Source: Paraspadella gotoi (lineage: Eukaryota; Chaetognatha). From it: a DNA stretch of 64,000 nucleotides. Position 1 is the stretch's first letter; every line of letters starts with the position of its first letter. The notes beneath the pieces are model-generated. The model had not been told where the DNA came from. It worked only from the letters and a program-made list of their open reading frames with translations, and ran no database searches. Where the stretch lies: NCBI GenBank assembly GCA_051294375.1, contig CM119271.1, positions 16,951,799 to 17,015,798 of the forward strand, written 5' to 3'. Shown in pieces: positions 30,444 to 40,558 of the stretch. The translations under genes were made by a program, and so were the position numbers.

Positions 30444-30690
30444 GCATTTCCTCTGTCAAGCACCTCTGCCCTCACTGAGTCTTCGGCTCCAAAGAACAAA
30501 ATTCCAATTTTTCTTTGTTATTTCATTTTTTTAGGAAAATTATTTTGCTCTTATTTCATCTCTTTTCTTTTGACTTTTCTCTAGTATTATTTTTTCTCTT
30601 CTATCCTCATTTCCTTTTTCTCCTTTCCTCATTTTTCTTCCTTCACTTTTCCCTCTCTTTCTCCTTCTTTCCTCTCCCTCCCTCCCCTTT
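29102..30690. repeat. Gap-bounded duplication, copy 2
   Basis: Direct repeat of 27489-29076. It includes the (CT)n at 30378-30440 and continues into a CT-rich tract to about 30930. Confidence 0.85.
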
Positions 30691-30876
30691 CTCGTCTCTT
30701 CCCCCTTTTCCCCTCCTTTCTCTCCTCTCTTCCTCGTTCTCTCACTCTCCCTCTCTCTTTTCCAACTCTCCCCTTCATCTCCCTTCCCCCCTATTCCTCC
30801 CTCTCTCTTCTCCCCTCTCCCACTCCTCTTCCTTCTCTCTCCCCTCCCCTCTCCCTCTGCCTCTGCTCTTCTTCTC

Positions 30877-30917
<41 letters not shown>

Positions 30918-31069
30918 GCCTCGCGTCTTCTTCAAACCGGAAATGATGTTTATTGGATTTCGTTCCTTCGTCTTTTCGATACTGAAAACTTTCACCCAAA
31001 GACTTTCAATTACGACTTTCTTGCCAATTTGCATCTTTCTATCCATTCTATCTAAACTATCCATCTATC

Positions 31070-31215
31070 TAGTCACTTTTCGGTCGGTCTGTCAGTGGGT
31101 TAGTCGGTCGGTCGGAATTTCTGTCCCACTCACTCGCCTATAGTTAGTTGCTCATTTGTTAAGACAGGAAAAAACCTCAAATCGAAGTGACTGCTAGCGC
31201 CGCCTTTTGGAAATC
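31070..31215. repeat. Dispersed repeat with GGTCGGTC core (copy 1)
   Basis: CACTTTTCGGTCGGTCTGTC, then TAGTTGCTCATTTGTTAAGA and GTGACTGCTAGCGCCGC. The same order of blocks occurs at 61810-62000, and the GTCGGTCGGTC block is also in the 26-30 kb repeat. This looks like an interspersed non-autonomous family. Confidence 0.6.
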
Positions 31216-31387
31216 ATGAAACTATAAAGAATAAAAGATGGAATTCCGATGCAGGGCATGTCATAAATCCAGGGGCTAATACTTGGCAGACTGGTAAAGC
31301 ATTACTTTTACTAAATGCTTCTTGTGTTTCAAACTTGTGTAGTCACGTGACCACTCAAAACTATAGTCACGTGATCACAAAGTAAAT

Positions 31388-32168
31388 GCGGCATATTTCG
31401 TTTAATGTCTAATTGTTTGAAATGAAACTTTGCACAGTAGTTATCAACCATAAGACGTTTGTCATAAATTTCATAAATTTCATAAATTTCATAGTCATGT
31501 AGTCATGTAATCACGGGGAAAAACACGTGAAAAGATTGGATGGACCGATCTTATTATCTCTCTCTCTCTNNNNNNNNNNNNNNNNNNNNNNNNNNNNNNN
31601 NNNNNNNNNNNNNNNNNNNNNNNNNNNNNNNNNNNNNNNNNNNNNNNNNNNNNNNNNNNNNNNNNNNNNNNNNNNNNNNNNNNNNNNNNNNNNNNNNNNN
31701 NNNNNNNNNNNNNNNNNNNNNNNNNNNNNNNNNNNNNNNNNNNNNNNNNNNNNNNNNNNNNNNNNNNCTTCTTCCTCCTCCTCTTCATTTGTTTCCGACG
31801 ACAGAAAAAACCTGACAAAAATTTTTACCATTTTTTTTCTTTTTCAATTTCTATTTCTCCCTCTCCTCCCGACCAATTGCTATCTCACCCTGTCTCTTTC
31901 TCTCTTTGTCTCTCTGTTTCTCTCTCTCTCTCTCTCTCTCTATGTATCTTTCTATCTCTTTCCCTCTCTCATTTTTATTTTTCTCCCTCTTTAAATATTT
32001 CTCTATCTCTCTCTCTCTATCTCTCTCTCTCCCTTCTTCAAATATTTTCGGGAACATTTTGAATCTTTTTTCTTTCAGTTTTCAAAATTTAGGTCACTTT
32101 CCTTCCTTCTTTTTTTATTGTTGTTGTATTATGTAATATATCGATATTTGTATATATATATGTAATAT

Positions 32169-32220
<52 letters not shown>

Positions 32221-32390
32221 CCTTCTCTCTTGTTGAAAAATCTTTTTTTTCTCTCTTCAATTTTTTTTGCCAACGAATTTCGGAGGCTCTCGCTCTCATT
32301 ATGCGGAATTCTCTACGGAGTAGAGAGAGAGCGAGTCACCAGAGAAAAAGAGAGAGAAAATGAAGAGAGATAAGAGAAGGAGACGAGAAG
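31388..32390. repeat. Large inverted repeat, left arm
   Basis: Pairs with 33040-33828. Shared blocks, read inward, are GCGGCATATTTCGTTTAATG, the GTAGTCATGT stretch, ACACGTGAAAAGAT, GAGGCTCTCGCTCTCATTAT and TCTCTACGGAGTAGAGAGAG. A 198-N gap (31570-31767) falls inside this arm. Confidence 0.8.
31570..31767. other. Assembly gap, 198 N
   Basis: It lies inside a (CT)n run in the left arm of the inverted repeat. The right arm (33650-33560) suggests the missing sequence is a (CT)n/(GA)n tract. The other long gap is 129 N at 57299-57427, also inside (GA)n. Confidence 0.95.
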
Positions 32391-32401
32391 AGAGAGAGAA
32401 G

Positions 32402-32436
<35 letters not shown>

Positions 32437-32561
32437 AAGAGAAAGAGAGAGAGAGAGAGAGAAGAGAGGAAAAAGAAAGGGAGATAGAGAAGTGGGGGGC
32501 ATCAGTGATTTGTTTCTTCTGCTTCTTCTTCCTCCGGCGGATATTTTAATAATAATTTCCA

Positions 32562-32624
<63 letters not shown>

Positions 32625-32739
32625 TTTTTTCTTTTTCCGTCTCTCTCTTCTTCCTCCTCTCCATTACTTTCTCTCCCTCTCTCATTCCCTCCCCCCTTCT
32701 TTCTCTTCCATCCCCTCTCTCCTTCCCTCCCTCTTTCTC

Positions 32740-32793
<54 letters not shown>

Positions 32794-32963
32794 TTCTTTT
32801 TCTTTTTCCGCTCTCTCTCTTCCTCCCTCTCCATCACTCTCTCTCCCTCTCTCCATTCTTCTCCCCCTTCTTTTCTTCCATCCCTCTCTCCCCTCCCTCC
32901 CCTCTTTCTCCCCTCTCTCTCTCCTCTCTCTCTCTCTCCTCTCTCTCCCCTCCCCTCCCTCTC

Positions 32964-33002
<39 letters not shown>

Positions 33003-33040
33003 ATCTCTCTCTTCTCTCTCTTTCTCTCTCTCTCTCTCTT
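32390..33040. repeat. GA-rich then CT-rich spacer at the centre of the inverted repeat
   Basis: (GA)n to about 32490, a complex island (32496-32565 with CCTCCGGCGGATATTTTAAT), then (CT)n to 33040. No gene. Confidence 0.75.
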
Positions 33041-33190
33041 CTCTCTCCTCCTCTTATCTCTCTTCATTTTCTCTCTCTTTTTCTCTGGTGGACTCGCTCT
33101 CTCTCTACTCCGTAGAGAATTCGCATAATGAGAGCGAGAGCCTCCGAAATTCGTTGGCAAAAAAATTAGAAGAGAGAAAAAAAGATTTTC

Positions 33191-33236
<46 letters not shown>

Positions 33237-33594
33237 GAGAGAGATGAGAGAGAGATGAGAGAGAGAGAAGGGTAATATTACATATATATATACAAATTAT
33301 CGATTTATATTACATAATACAACAACAATAAAAAGAAGAAGGGAAGGGAAAGTGACCTAAATTTTGAAACAAAGAAAAAAAAGATTTCAAAAATGTTCCC
33401 GAAAATATTTGAAGAAGGGGAGAAATAGAAATTGAAAAAGAAAAAAAAATGGTAAAAATTTTTGTCAGGTTTTTTCCCTGTCGTCCCCGGAAACAATGAA
33501 GAGGGAGGAAGAAGATGAAAGAGGAGGAGCGAGGAAAGAAGAGGAGGCAGCGAGGAGAGAGGAGAGAGAGATTAAGAGAGAGAGAGAGAGACAT

Positions 33595-33647
<53 letters not shown>

Positions 33648-33828
33648 AGAGATAATAAGATCGCGTAATCCATTCCATCTTTTTCACGTGTTATTTCCCC
33701 GTATACATGACTACATGACTATGAAATTTATGAAAATTTATTGAAATTTTATGCAAACGTCTTATGGTTGATTAACTACTGTGCAAAGTTTCATTTCAAA
33801 CAAATTAGACATTAAACGAAATATGCCG
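33040..33828. repeat. Large inverted repeat, right arm
   Basis: Reverse complement of the left arm with many small indels. It ends at CGAAATATGCCG, after which unrelated sequence begins (GAATGAGGAAGGAGGGGTTC). Confidence 0.8.
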
Positions 33829-34333
33829 CCGAATGAGGAAGGAGGGGTTCAGCACGAAGGCATCGTCATCCTCCCTTTCCTCATCTCTTCTCCTTCGAGC
33901 CGCGGGATTCGGGGTCCAGGGTTGTTCGTTTCAGAAATATTCACTCCACCTTTTTCCCTCTCTTTAGAACAGACCTAAACTTGTTGTTATTTATTCGTTC
34001 CTTTTTTTTCTCCTTTCAATAAACGCCTTTTCTCTCATTCGAATATTATTTTTGCCAGAGACATGATTATAGGGTGGCGCCCAATGTGGGAACGTCGTCC
34101 TTTAACCACGTTTCTCCCCTCTCTTTTTCACCTCTCTTTTTCCTCTCTTTGGGAATACTACTCAAAAAAAAAAAATAATATATATTTTTTTCCGTTCGTC
34201 CGTTCTCGAACGACAGTTTTTTTTTTTTCTCTCTCTCTTCTCTTTCCAACTGAAGAGCGGAAGAAGAAAGGAAGGCAAGAAGAAAAGGAAGCAATCTTCT
34301 CTTCTTTTNNNNNNNNNNNNNNNNNNNNNNNNN

Positions 34334-34371
<38 letters not shown>

Positions 34372-34620
34372 GAGTGGCCGAATGCTAGATTTTCCAATCC
34401 TGGTACTCGAAACAGTTGCAAAGTAACAACAACAACAACTGACAAATATGCCTTTGGTTCTCGGTTTTCCGCAGAAAAGGTTTTAAAGGTCAAAGCATAT
34501 AAAAGTTTCACGCCAGACTTTTTGGTGAGGGTAAAACGCGGAATAAGGTCAATGTTTAAATGATTAAGCTGAATAATTAATTTATTTTGCGACGTTGTTA
34601 ACAAATTGCAATTAATTTTG
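33829..34620. other. Mixed sequence with no supported gene
   Basis: Contains a 25-N gap (34309-34333) next to (CT)n. Short open frames on both strands show no domain. The stretch 34369-34560 has ordinary base composition but I recognise no family. Confidence 0.4.
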
Positions 34621-34812
34621 ATGGATTGAATGACTGATTGATTGATCGATTAATTGATTGATTTAATGGTTAATTGATTGACAAATTGGACTTTTAAAGG
34701 ATGATTGATTGATTGATTGAAAGCTAAACAAATTTAGTAATTGAAAGATGGATTGATTAGTTGAAGGATTGATTTAATGGATGAGTGATTGTTTCATTGA
34801 TTCACTGAGTAG

Positions 34813-34903
<91 letters not shown>

Positions 34904-34909
34904 TTTTTT

Positions 34910-34979
<70 letters not shown>

Positions 34980-34985
34980 ACTTAA
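34620..34985. repeat. (GATT)n and (TTTA)n tetranucleotide arrays
   Basis: Degenerate GATTGATT to 34810, perfect (ATTT)n at 34812-34905, then perfect (GATT)n at 34914-34978. An exon (minus strand) follows 45 bases later. Confidence 0.9.
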
Positions 34986-35024
34986 TCGAGTGAATGATCG
35001 TTCAAAAAGTCCATTTAAACTTAC

Positions 35025-35206
35025 CTGAGCGTTGGGCACATTGAAGACGAGCTGTACCTCCGAGCAGAGAAGTTTCGGGCTGAATTGAATGCGAAGATTT
35101 TCGTATCCGCAGGAAGGTAAGGGCTGCGTTGTGAGGCGAAGGTGGTCGTGGGTGAGGAGGCAGCGGAGAGCCTTACCGTTGCTTTGGTAATGAGGAGTGA
35201 TGGTGG
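35025..35206 (-). CDS. Orphan internal exon of an unrecognised gene
   Basis: On the minus strand a strong acceptor (TTTTCCTCTCATCAG) ends at 35207 and a perfect donor (CAG|GTAAGTTT) lies at 35024-35017. The 182-base exon has one open frame with two leading bases, ending in phase 0. It reads TITPHYQSNGKALRCLLTHD and later ENLRIQFSPKLLCSEVQLVF, with four Cys and alternating hydrophobics, so a beta-rich fold is plausible. I do not recognise the family. The nearest same-strand coding exons are 14 kb away (Ig gene), and no phase link can be shown. Codon use and both splice sites argue it is real. Confidence 0.5.
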
Positions 35207-35809
35207 CTGATGAGAGGAAAATATGTTTATGTTCAATTGAGAAGTTAAATGTATTAAAAAATATAGGCCTTAATCCACTATAGCCTGTCCATAGTATGGG
35301 GCAAGATAGCTTATTTATTAAATGAATAAATAATTTTTATATTGGTTGTACCAATTTCATATACTATGAAAAATTATTTTGCTGCCCTTCCGTTGCCGAG
35401 GGGAAAACTTATTAAATTCCGAAATAATTGATAAAAATAAATATTTTTAATCTCATCGATATCTTTTTTTTTTAATCAAAGTCATAAAAAATTCTCGAAT
35501 GAAATGAATTTTACAACTTTTTTTGAGTCACGCGATTTAATTTTGAAGAACCGGAGTAACGATTTACACTTTATGCAACTTTGTTTGGCGCTTTTTTAGG
35601 GTTACTTTCTTTTTTTCTCTTAAACCGAAAGCCGCTTTTCCTGATCTTAAAATCTGTTCTATATTTGGTTTTTCCAAAAAAACTTTGCGTGTCTGGCTCC
35701 CCCCCCCCCGGGTCAAAAAAAAAGAATGTGCGTCATGAATAAAAACTCTTTTTCCCAAATCAAGACTGAGTTTCGAAAAACAGTAAGATCAGCTGAATCC
35801 TGTAAACAT

Positions 35810-35850
35810 CATCATCATCATCATCATCATTATCATCATCATCTGGAAGC
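35810..35850. repeat. (CAT)n run
   Basis: CATCATCATCATCATCATCATTATCATC; no gene around it. Confidence 0.8.
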
Positions 35851-35935
35851 ACAATATCATCGCAATGAATTTATTATCTTGTAAGAGGCACCACTATAGC
35901 TTTTCCAAAACAAGATAGCTTATTTATTGGATTAA

Positions 35936-36036
<101 letters not shown>

Positions 36037-36204
36037 ATTATTTATTGAATAAATGGATATTTTTCAAGTTGGCTGCATCAATTCCTCTACCCTTTATTTG
36101 TATTTTTTTTTAATGAAACACTGAAATGAAAAACCTAAAACTAAAAACTGATCCAAAACAGATATTTTTTAAAAAATTCCCTTCCTGCTAAAGAAGACTC
36201 AAAA

Positions 36205-36272
36205 AATGATCTCGTTCAATAAGAAAACTCGTTGTTTGTAAACAAGAACAAACTTTGTTTTCTCTTCCAAAA
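36205..36272 (+). mobile_element. Penelope-like terminal fragment (degenerate)
   Basis: AACTCGTTGTTTGTAAACAA followed by ACAAACTTTGTTTTCTCTTC matches 55318-55362 almost base for base and resembles 37940-37975 and 59755-59780. The ribozyme-like part upstream is eroded. It lies just before the first recognised exon of the RING gene. Confidence 0.5.
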
Positions 36273-36330
36273 AAAAACGATGTCGACCCATCCTTTCCCG
36301 CCAAACTTTCCCGCTTCGCCTCTCCGCCAG

Positions 36331-36809
36331 GCGAGCTTGACCGGATTATCTCTCGGCGTCTTGTCCGGATTCTCGGCCGAGACCTCGGCCGCCTCTTGCG
36401 GCAGTCGGCCTTTGCCGAAGGTGTGGAAATTGGACGAACTGCGTTGGCGCAGGAGAAGTTGGGTCCACGTGCGACGCAAAAGGAGAAGTGTTAGTTTCAT
36501 CTGTATGTCTGTTTGTCCGTATGTATGTAACTCCTTTTGACTGTTTATCTATCTGTCTATGTAACTGCTTGACTCTTCATGTGTCACTTTGTCTGTCCAT
36601 CTGTCTGACTGTCTTTACGTCTGTAGCTATGTTCCTTTGTCTGTCAATCTATCTTTTTAACAGACGCCAGCCTCTTCCTGTCCGTGACTGTTTATTTTGT
36701 GACTATCCACTGTGACTATCCACTGACTATCCACTATCCAGTCTGTCAGACATTGTGTCTTTATGTCTGTCTTCCGGTTTGTCTGATATTTTAAATAATT
36801 TGTCTTTCT

Positions 36810-36874
<65 letters not shown>

Positions 36875-39800
36875 TTCCTTGCTTCCCTTATCCCTTCTTC
36901 CCCATAGAGGAATTTTCGTCTTTTCCGCCAACAATCATCATCTGGAATGTATTGATTCCGGTTTTCCAGAATGGAGATCCAATTTGACCTGTATGGAGTC
37001 AAAGAACTTTTTCATATACGTCGCCCTAGGGTTCTTAATTTTCGTGGCGATGATGTACGGCTTCTACAAAATGTGCCAGGTAAAAACTATTACTAAATTA
37101 TGCTTGTAGTATGGTCATTTCTCAAAACGTCATTGAGAAATATTTGGCTACTTTTCGAAAAACGACCAATTTCTGTGCTTTAGTCCTTAAAATTTATTTT
37201 AACCTCATTATTTACTATTAAACTATTAAAATTGTTTTGTTTCTTTCGTTGGTAGCATTAAAGGAGATTACTTTGTTTTTATTTTGAACAATGAATTTAT
37301 TTAGCATGAAAAATGGGCATGTTTCGGCTTCAATGCTGGCCCATGACGACAACTGGTACACAAGAGGTATTAGAGAGGCCATATATATCAAGGCTCTCCA
37401 GCCATCTCTGAATCGTGATGAAGGACGCTTCCAACTCCTTCATAGCTATGATTCGCTTATCAAAAACGTGGTGGAGGGCCCAGCACCACCACGTCGGCAC
37501 AATGATTCCCCTGTCACGACTCGACGTGGCAGAGGGAGACCTCTCGAAAGACAATGGGCACACAATGCCACTTCTGATACTGTAGCAACTTCGCTTGACT
37601 CTCCTCAGGCGAGGCGCCCGCCCAAAAGACGGCTACAGTCAGATGAAGAGGAAGGTCTTGTTCCCAGTGCTAAAGCACCAAGAACAAACTTTGGCCCACC
37701 TGGCCGTAAGGCAAGAAGAGGGCACCCGGCAGGCATAACAGGCCAGATGGATATTAGAGTGGCCCTCGGCATTTTTCCGGAAGGATCTTTTTCTCAATTC
37801 TTTGTTATAAACTTTGCTCTCTCTCTCTCTCTCTCTCAACTTCAAACTCTGTGAAAATAATTGTCAAAATTCCATTCACTTTGCGCTGATGAAGGCTTAC
37901 ATTGAAGCCGAAACATGTCCATTTTTCATGCTAAATAAATTCGTTGTTCGTTGTAAAAATAAACTATTCTCCTTTAAAACTATTAAAATAAAAATTTTGA
38001 TATTTTTAATTCTTAATCCTAATTCGTATTCATAATCTCATACCTAAACTTTAAACACTAATCTTTAATTCCAAAAACCTAATTCCTAACTCTAATCCAT
38101 ATCTTTAATCCCTAACCTTAATCACTCCTAATTTTTAATCCTAATCCATATCTTTAATCCCTAACCTTAATCACTTCTAATTTCTAACCCTAATCCATAT
38201 CTTTAATCCCTAACCTTAATCACTTCCTAATCTATATCTTTAATCCTTAATCATCTCTAATTCCTAATCCTTCACCTAAACTTTAATTTATAATTTAATT
38301 CAAACTTTTTCCCAAATCCTTAATCAAAACAAAATTGATTTTGTTCCGAATTTAAGCTGAAATTGGGCCTTTTTCCAATAAGGCCAAATTATTCCAATCC
38401 CTTGGCCCCGCCTTCCTTTAAAAGTCATATTTAAATATAATATACGTATGTATAATTAGTTAATTTTATATAGTTATATCGGATTTTAATCAAGGAAATC
38501 GGTCTGATGAATTACATCTTGGAAAAATTGATGAGATGCAAAGATCAACTTCTCCAGCGTTTTGCTTCTCTCAGGTAATGAATTTTTTTTAAATTAAAAT
38601 TTTAAATTGAACCAAAACGAATTAAAATATTTTTTGTTATACTTTATTTTTCCATAGAAAATTTTTCATTCGCTTTGCAAATTCTTAAAAATTACAATTG
38701 TTTTTCAAGTATATTTATTTTGAAGTTTACTAGTTATGACTCATGAGCGAGTGATATATATAATATAAGCAGTCTGTAACAGGCGGGTTAAGCGCCCTGT
38801 CCCTCTAAACTGCAACAACAACAACAACAACGACAGAAACTACTACAACAGTAAAAGAAAAATAATATATAGAATATAAAAAATAATAATTTAATGATAT
38901 GATAATAATAAAGATAAGGAAATCTATAGCAAATTCTCCATCTATCTCAAAATTTCAGAGACGATCGCTCAGCAGCTTCAGCCTCAGCCGCAACTTCAGC
39001 CGCAGCTTCAACCGCAGCCTCAGCCTCAGCCCCACCTTCAGCCGCAGCTTCAGCCTCAGCCCCATCCTCTGCCTCGATTTCACTCCCCGCCCGGCGAGAC
39101 GAAGTTTGGACAGGAAACGAGAGAGAGAGCGAGACGCGAGGAGAGAGAGCGAGTCATCCCGATCCTTCTACATCTCGATACTCGAGCTTCGCCGCGATGA
39201 GGTTGGCCGAACAAAGAGAACAATGGTCCTCGCCATATAGAGACAGAGACAGGGACAGAGACAGAGACAGAGATCAACCCAACGAAGACAATCCGTCCGT
39301 CCGTCCGTCCGACCCTCAGTCAGTCCGGTTCTCGCCAGAAGGAGTCAAGTTCGAAATTCCCTTCGTATCGACGCCGAGTTGGCAATCGGCTGCGAGAGTG
39401 GCGCCGCAACCGACGCCGGGGCCGACTGCGGCGTTATTGTCGGCCAAGCGGCGTCGTTTTACGTCTGGAGGCGCACCCTCGGTGCCGTTTGATCCTTCGG
39501 CGTCGGGAATTAGCGCCTCGACGCCGGGCGATTTTCGTTCTAATCTCCGTCCATCGGCACCGACAGATGAAATGACAGATGATTTTAGAGATGATAGGAC
39601 ATCATCTGTAACCTTATTATCAAGAATTTCGCGAGCTGAGAATCGTTCGGATCGGACGCCGCCACCTTTCTTACAACCGCCGCCGCCGCCGCCCCCGCCG
39701 CCGCCTCCGCCGCCGCCGCCCCCGCCGCCGCCGCCTCTCGACGACGTGGTGTCCTGCAACATTTGCTTCGATCGGCCAAAAAGCGTCGCTTTTAATTGTG

Positions 39801-39895
39801 GTCATCTCGTCTGTGAAGAATGTGATGTGAAGTTGAAAGTCTGTCACATTTGTAGGGAAAAGATCACGTCCAGACAGAAAATATTCTTGGGGTAA
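36331..39895 (+). CDS. Membrane-anchored C-terminal RING-finger protein (candidate E3 ubiquitin ligase), partial at 5' end
   Basis: Four exons join in phase: 36331-36487 (least certain), 36908-37079, 38495-38574 and 38959-39895. The readable part is about 447 residues. Exon 1 gives a charged helix-like stretch (ELDRIISRRLVRILGRDLG). Exon 2 gives a short possibly lumenal segment with NLTC, then one transmembrane helix (FFIYVALGFLIFVAMMYGFY). Exon 3 gives a helical juxtamembrane piece. Exon 4 gives an Ala/Ser-rich then Arg-Asp repeat tail, about 20 consecutive Pro, and a C-terminal C3HC4 RING with C-x2-C-x10-C-x-H-x2-C-x2-C-x6-C-x2-C spacing, ending 17 residues after the last Cys. The short loops resemble the last RING of Mind bomb and of RGLG ligases; the membrane-helix-then-RING layout recalls MUL1. 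Substrates are unknown. A Penelope-like insert lies in intron 2. Confidence 0.65.
36812..36873. repeat. (CT)n microsatellite just upstream of a RING-gene acceptor
   Basis: About 30 CT units, then TCCTTTCCTTGCTTCCC and the acceptor CCCCATAG at 36907. The microsatellite extends the polypyrimidine tract of this acceptor. Confidence 0.85.
37291..37854 (+). CDS. GIY-YIG endonuclease C-terminal fragment with AT-hook tail (Penelope-like)
   Basis: A 187-codon open frame. Residues about 17-55 read LAHDDNWYTRGIREAIYIKA then LQPSLNRDEGRF. This is the conserved second half of the Penelope-type GIY-YIG domain, including the metal-binding Glu of REAIYI and the Asn of PSLN. The GIY and YIG strands themselves are missing, so cleavage activity is not expected. 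The tail has a GRGRP AT-hook core (about residue 80), a KRR basic patch and an acidic DEEE, so DNA binding is possible. The ATG lies inside the left inverted terminus. The frame ends in a (CT)n run. Whether it is translated is unknown; it may simply be a remnant that has kept its frame. Confidence 0.65.
   Translation: MNLFSMKNGHVSASMLAHDDNWYTRGIREAIYIKALQPSLNRDEGRFQLLHSYDSLIKNVVEGPAPPRRHNDSPVTTRRGRGRPLERQWAHNATSDTVATSLDSPQARRPPKRRLQSDEEEGLVPSAKAPRTNFGPPGRKARRGHPAGITGQMDIRVALGIFPEGSFSQFFVINFALSLSLSQLQTL
37886..37919 (+). ncRNA. Hammerhead ribozyme-like core (type I, Penelope-associated)
   Basis: CTGATGA (37886-37892), a 5-bp stem II GGCTT/AAGCC with loop ACATTG (37894-37909), GAAA (37910-37913), then CATGTC, which gives the usual 2-bp or palindromic (ACATGT) stem III and a GTC cleavage triplet. 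All conserved core bases are present. Stem I is weak as written (one clear pair), so activity in isolation is doubtful; dimeric folding through ACATGT is the known alternative for this class. Confidence 0.6.
38035..38300. repeat. Degenerate CCTAACCTTAATC-type array in RING-gene intron 2
   Basis: AATCCCTAACCTTAATCACT and CTAATCCATATCTTTAATCC alternate about eight times. The reverse strand reads GATTAAGGTTAGGGATTA, close in style to the TTAAGGATTAGG arrays at 41.4 and 44.5 kb. Confidence 0.7.
39238..39276. repeat. In-frame (AGAGAC)n hexanucleotide encoding Arg-Asp repeats
   Basis: Six units of AGAGAC, one with G for A, in the RING gene's last exon. It gives an (RD)n stretch and has expanded without breaking the frame. 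Confidence 0.85.
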
Positions 39896-40096
39896 ATTGA
39901 TGTAAAGATGTGAGATCATCTGTGATTTTTGGATTTGTGAATAATGAATACAATTTGTCTTTGTTAAAAGGCTCTGTTGATATTTGAAATATATTTTTGA
40001 AATATTTGAAATATTTGAAATATTTCGAAAAAATTTTGAAATTATTCTGAATGGAAATTAATTAATTTTATTTTATTTTTAATGTAATAATGTAGA

Positions 40097-40135
<39 letters not shown>

Positions 40136-40535
40136 NNNNNNNNNNNNNNNNNNNNNNNNNCTTTCTCCTTCTCTTTCTCATCTCTCTCTTCTCACTATCT
40201 CTCCTCTTTCTCTCCTCTTCTCATCTCTTCTCTCTTTCTCTCTTTCTCTCTCTTCTCTGTTTTCTCTCTCTCTCTTTCTCTCTTTCTCTCTTTCCTCTCT
40301 TTTCCTCTCTCTCTCTCCTCGTCTCTCTCATCTTCTTCTCTCTTTCACTCTCTTTCTCTCTAGCTTCTTTTCTCTCTCTCCTCTACTCCTCTCTTCTCCT
40401 CTCTCTCCTCTCCTCTCTCTCGTCTCTCTCTCCTCTCTCTCCTTTGCAGGCTCTCTCTCTTTTTATCTCTCTCTCTTCTGTTTTTCCCTGGTTCTCTTCC
40501 TTATTGCGCTTTTGCGCCTCCGTATTAAAGAAGAA
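39896..40535. repeat. 3' flank of the RING gene, then CT-rich tract
   Basis: AT-rich flank with AATATTTGAAAT repeats (39985-40025), then irregular (CT)n with a 25-N gap at 40136-40160. No gene. Confidence 0.7.
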
Positions 40536-40558
40536 ATGCGAAAAAGTCGATTCGTCCG

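Larger units (their letters stand above)
37259..37977 (+). mobile_element. Compact Penelope-like element with inverted termini, GIY-YIG fragment and hammerhead core
   Basis: The ends are inverted repeats: 37259-37335 is about 80% identical to the reverse complement of 37900-37977 (shared AGCATGAAAAATGG and CATGTTTCGGCTTCAATG). Between them is one open frame with the C-terminal half of a GIY-YIG nuclease and a basic tail. The right end carries a hammerhead-ribozyme-like core. Penelope-like elements typically have terminal repeats in direct or inverted order, often with hammerhead motifs. No reverse transcriptase is present, so this is non-autonomous. It lies in intron 2 of the RING gene, same strand. 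Confidence 0.75.

Noticed and set aside
32299-33160. Long Arg-Glu and Ser-Leu open frames on both strands
   Set aside because: Dinucleotide repeats GA and CT are open in every frame; there is no splice, start or domain evidence.
34365-34450. tRNA-like GAGTGGCCGAATGCTAGA
   Set aside because: It resembles the start of a class II tRNA, but no acceptor stem closure, anticodon arm or GGTTCGAATC-type T arm follows.
36280-36540. Alternative first exon of the RING gene from ATG at 36280 (MSTHPFPPNF)
   Set aside because: It could join in phase through a GTATGT donor near 36521, but that exon would run into CTGTCTGT-type repeat text; the ELDRIIS frame from the CCAG acceptor fits better. Kept only as an alternative.
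37300-37345. A second complete hammerhead in the left terminus of the mini-element
   Set aside because: On the minus strand GAAAC and half of stem II are present, but the CTGATGA box is replaced by other sequence.
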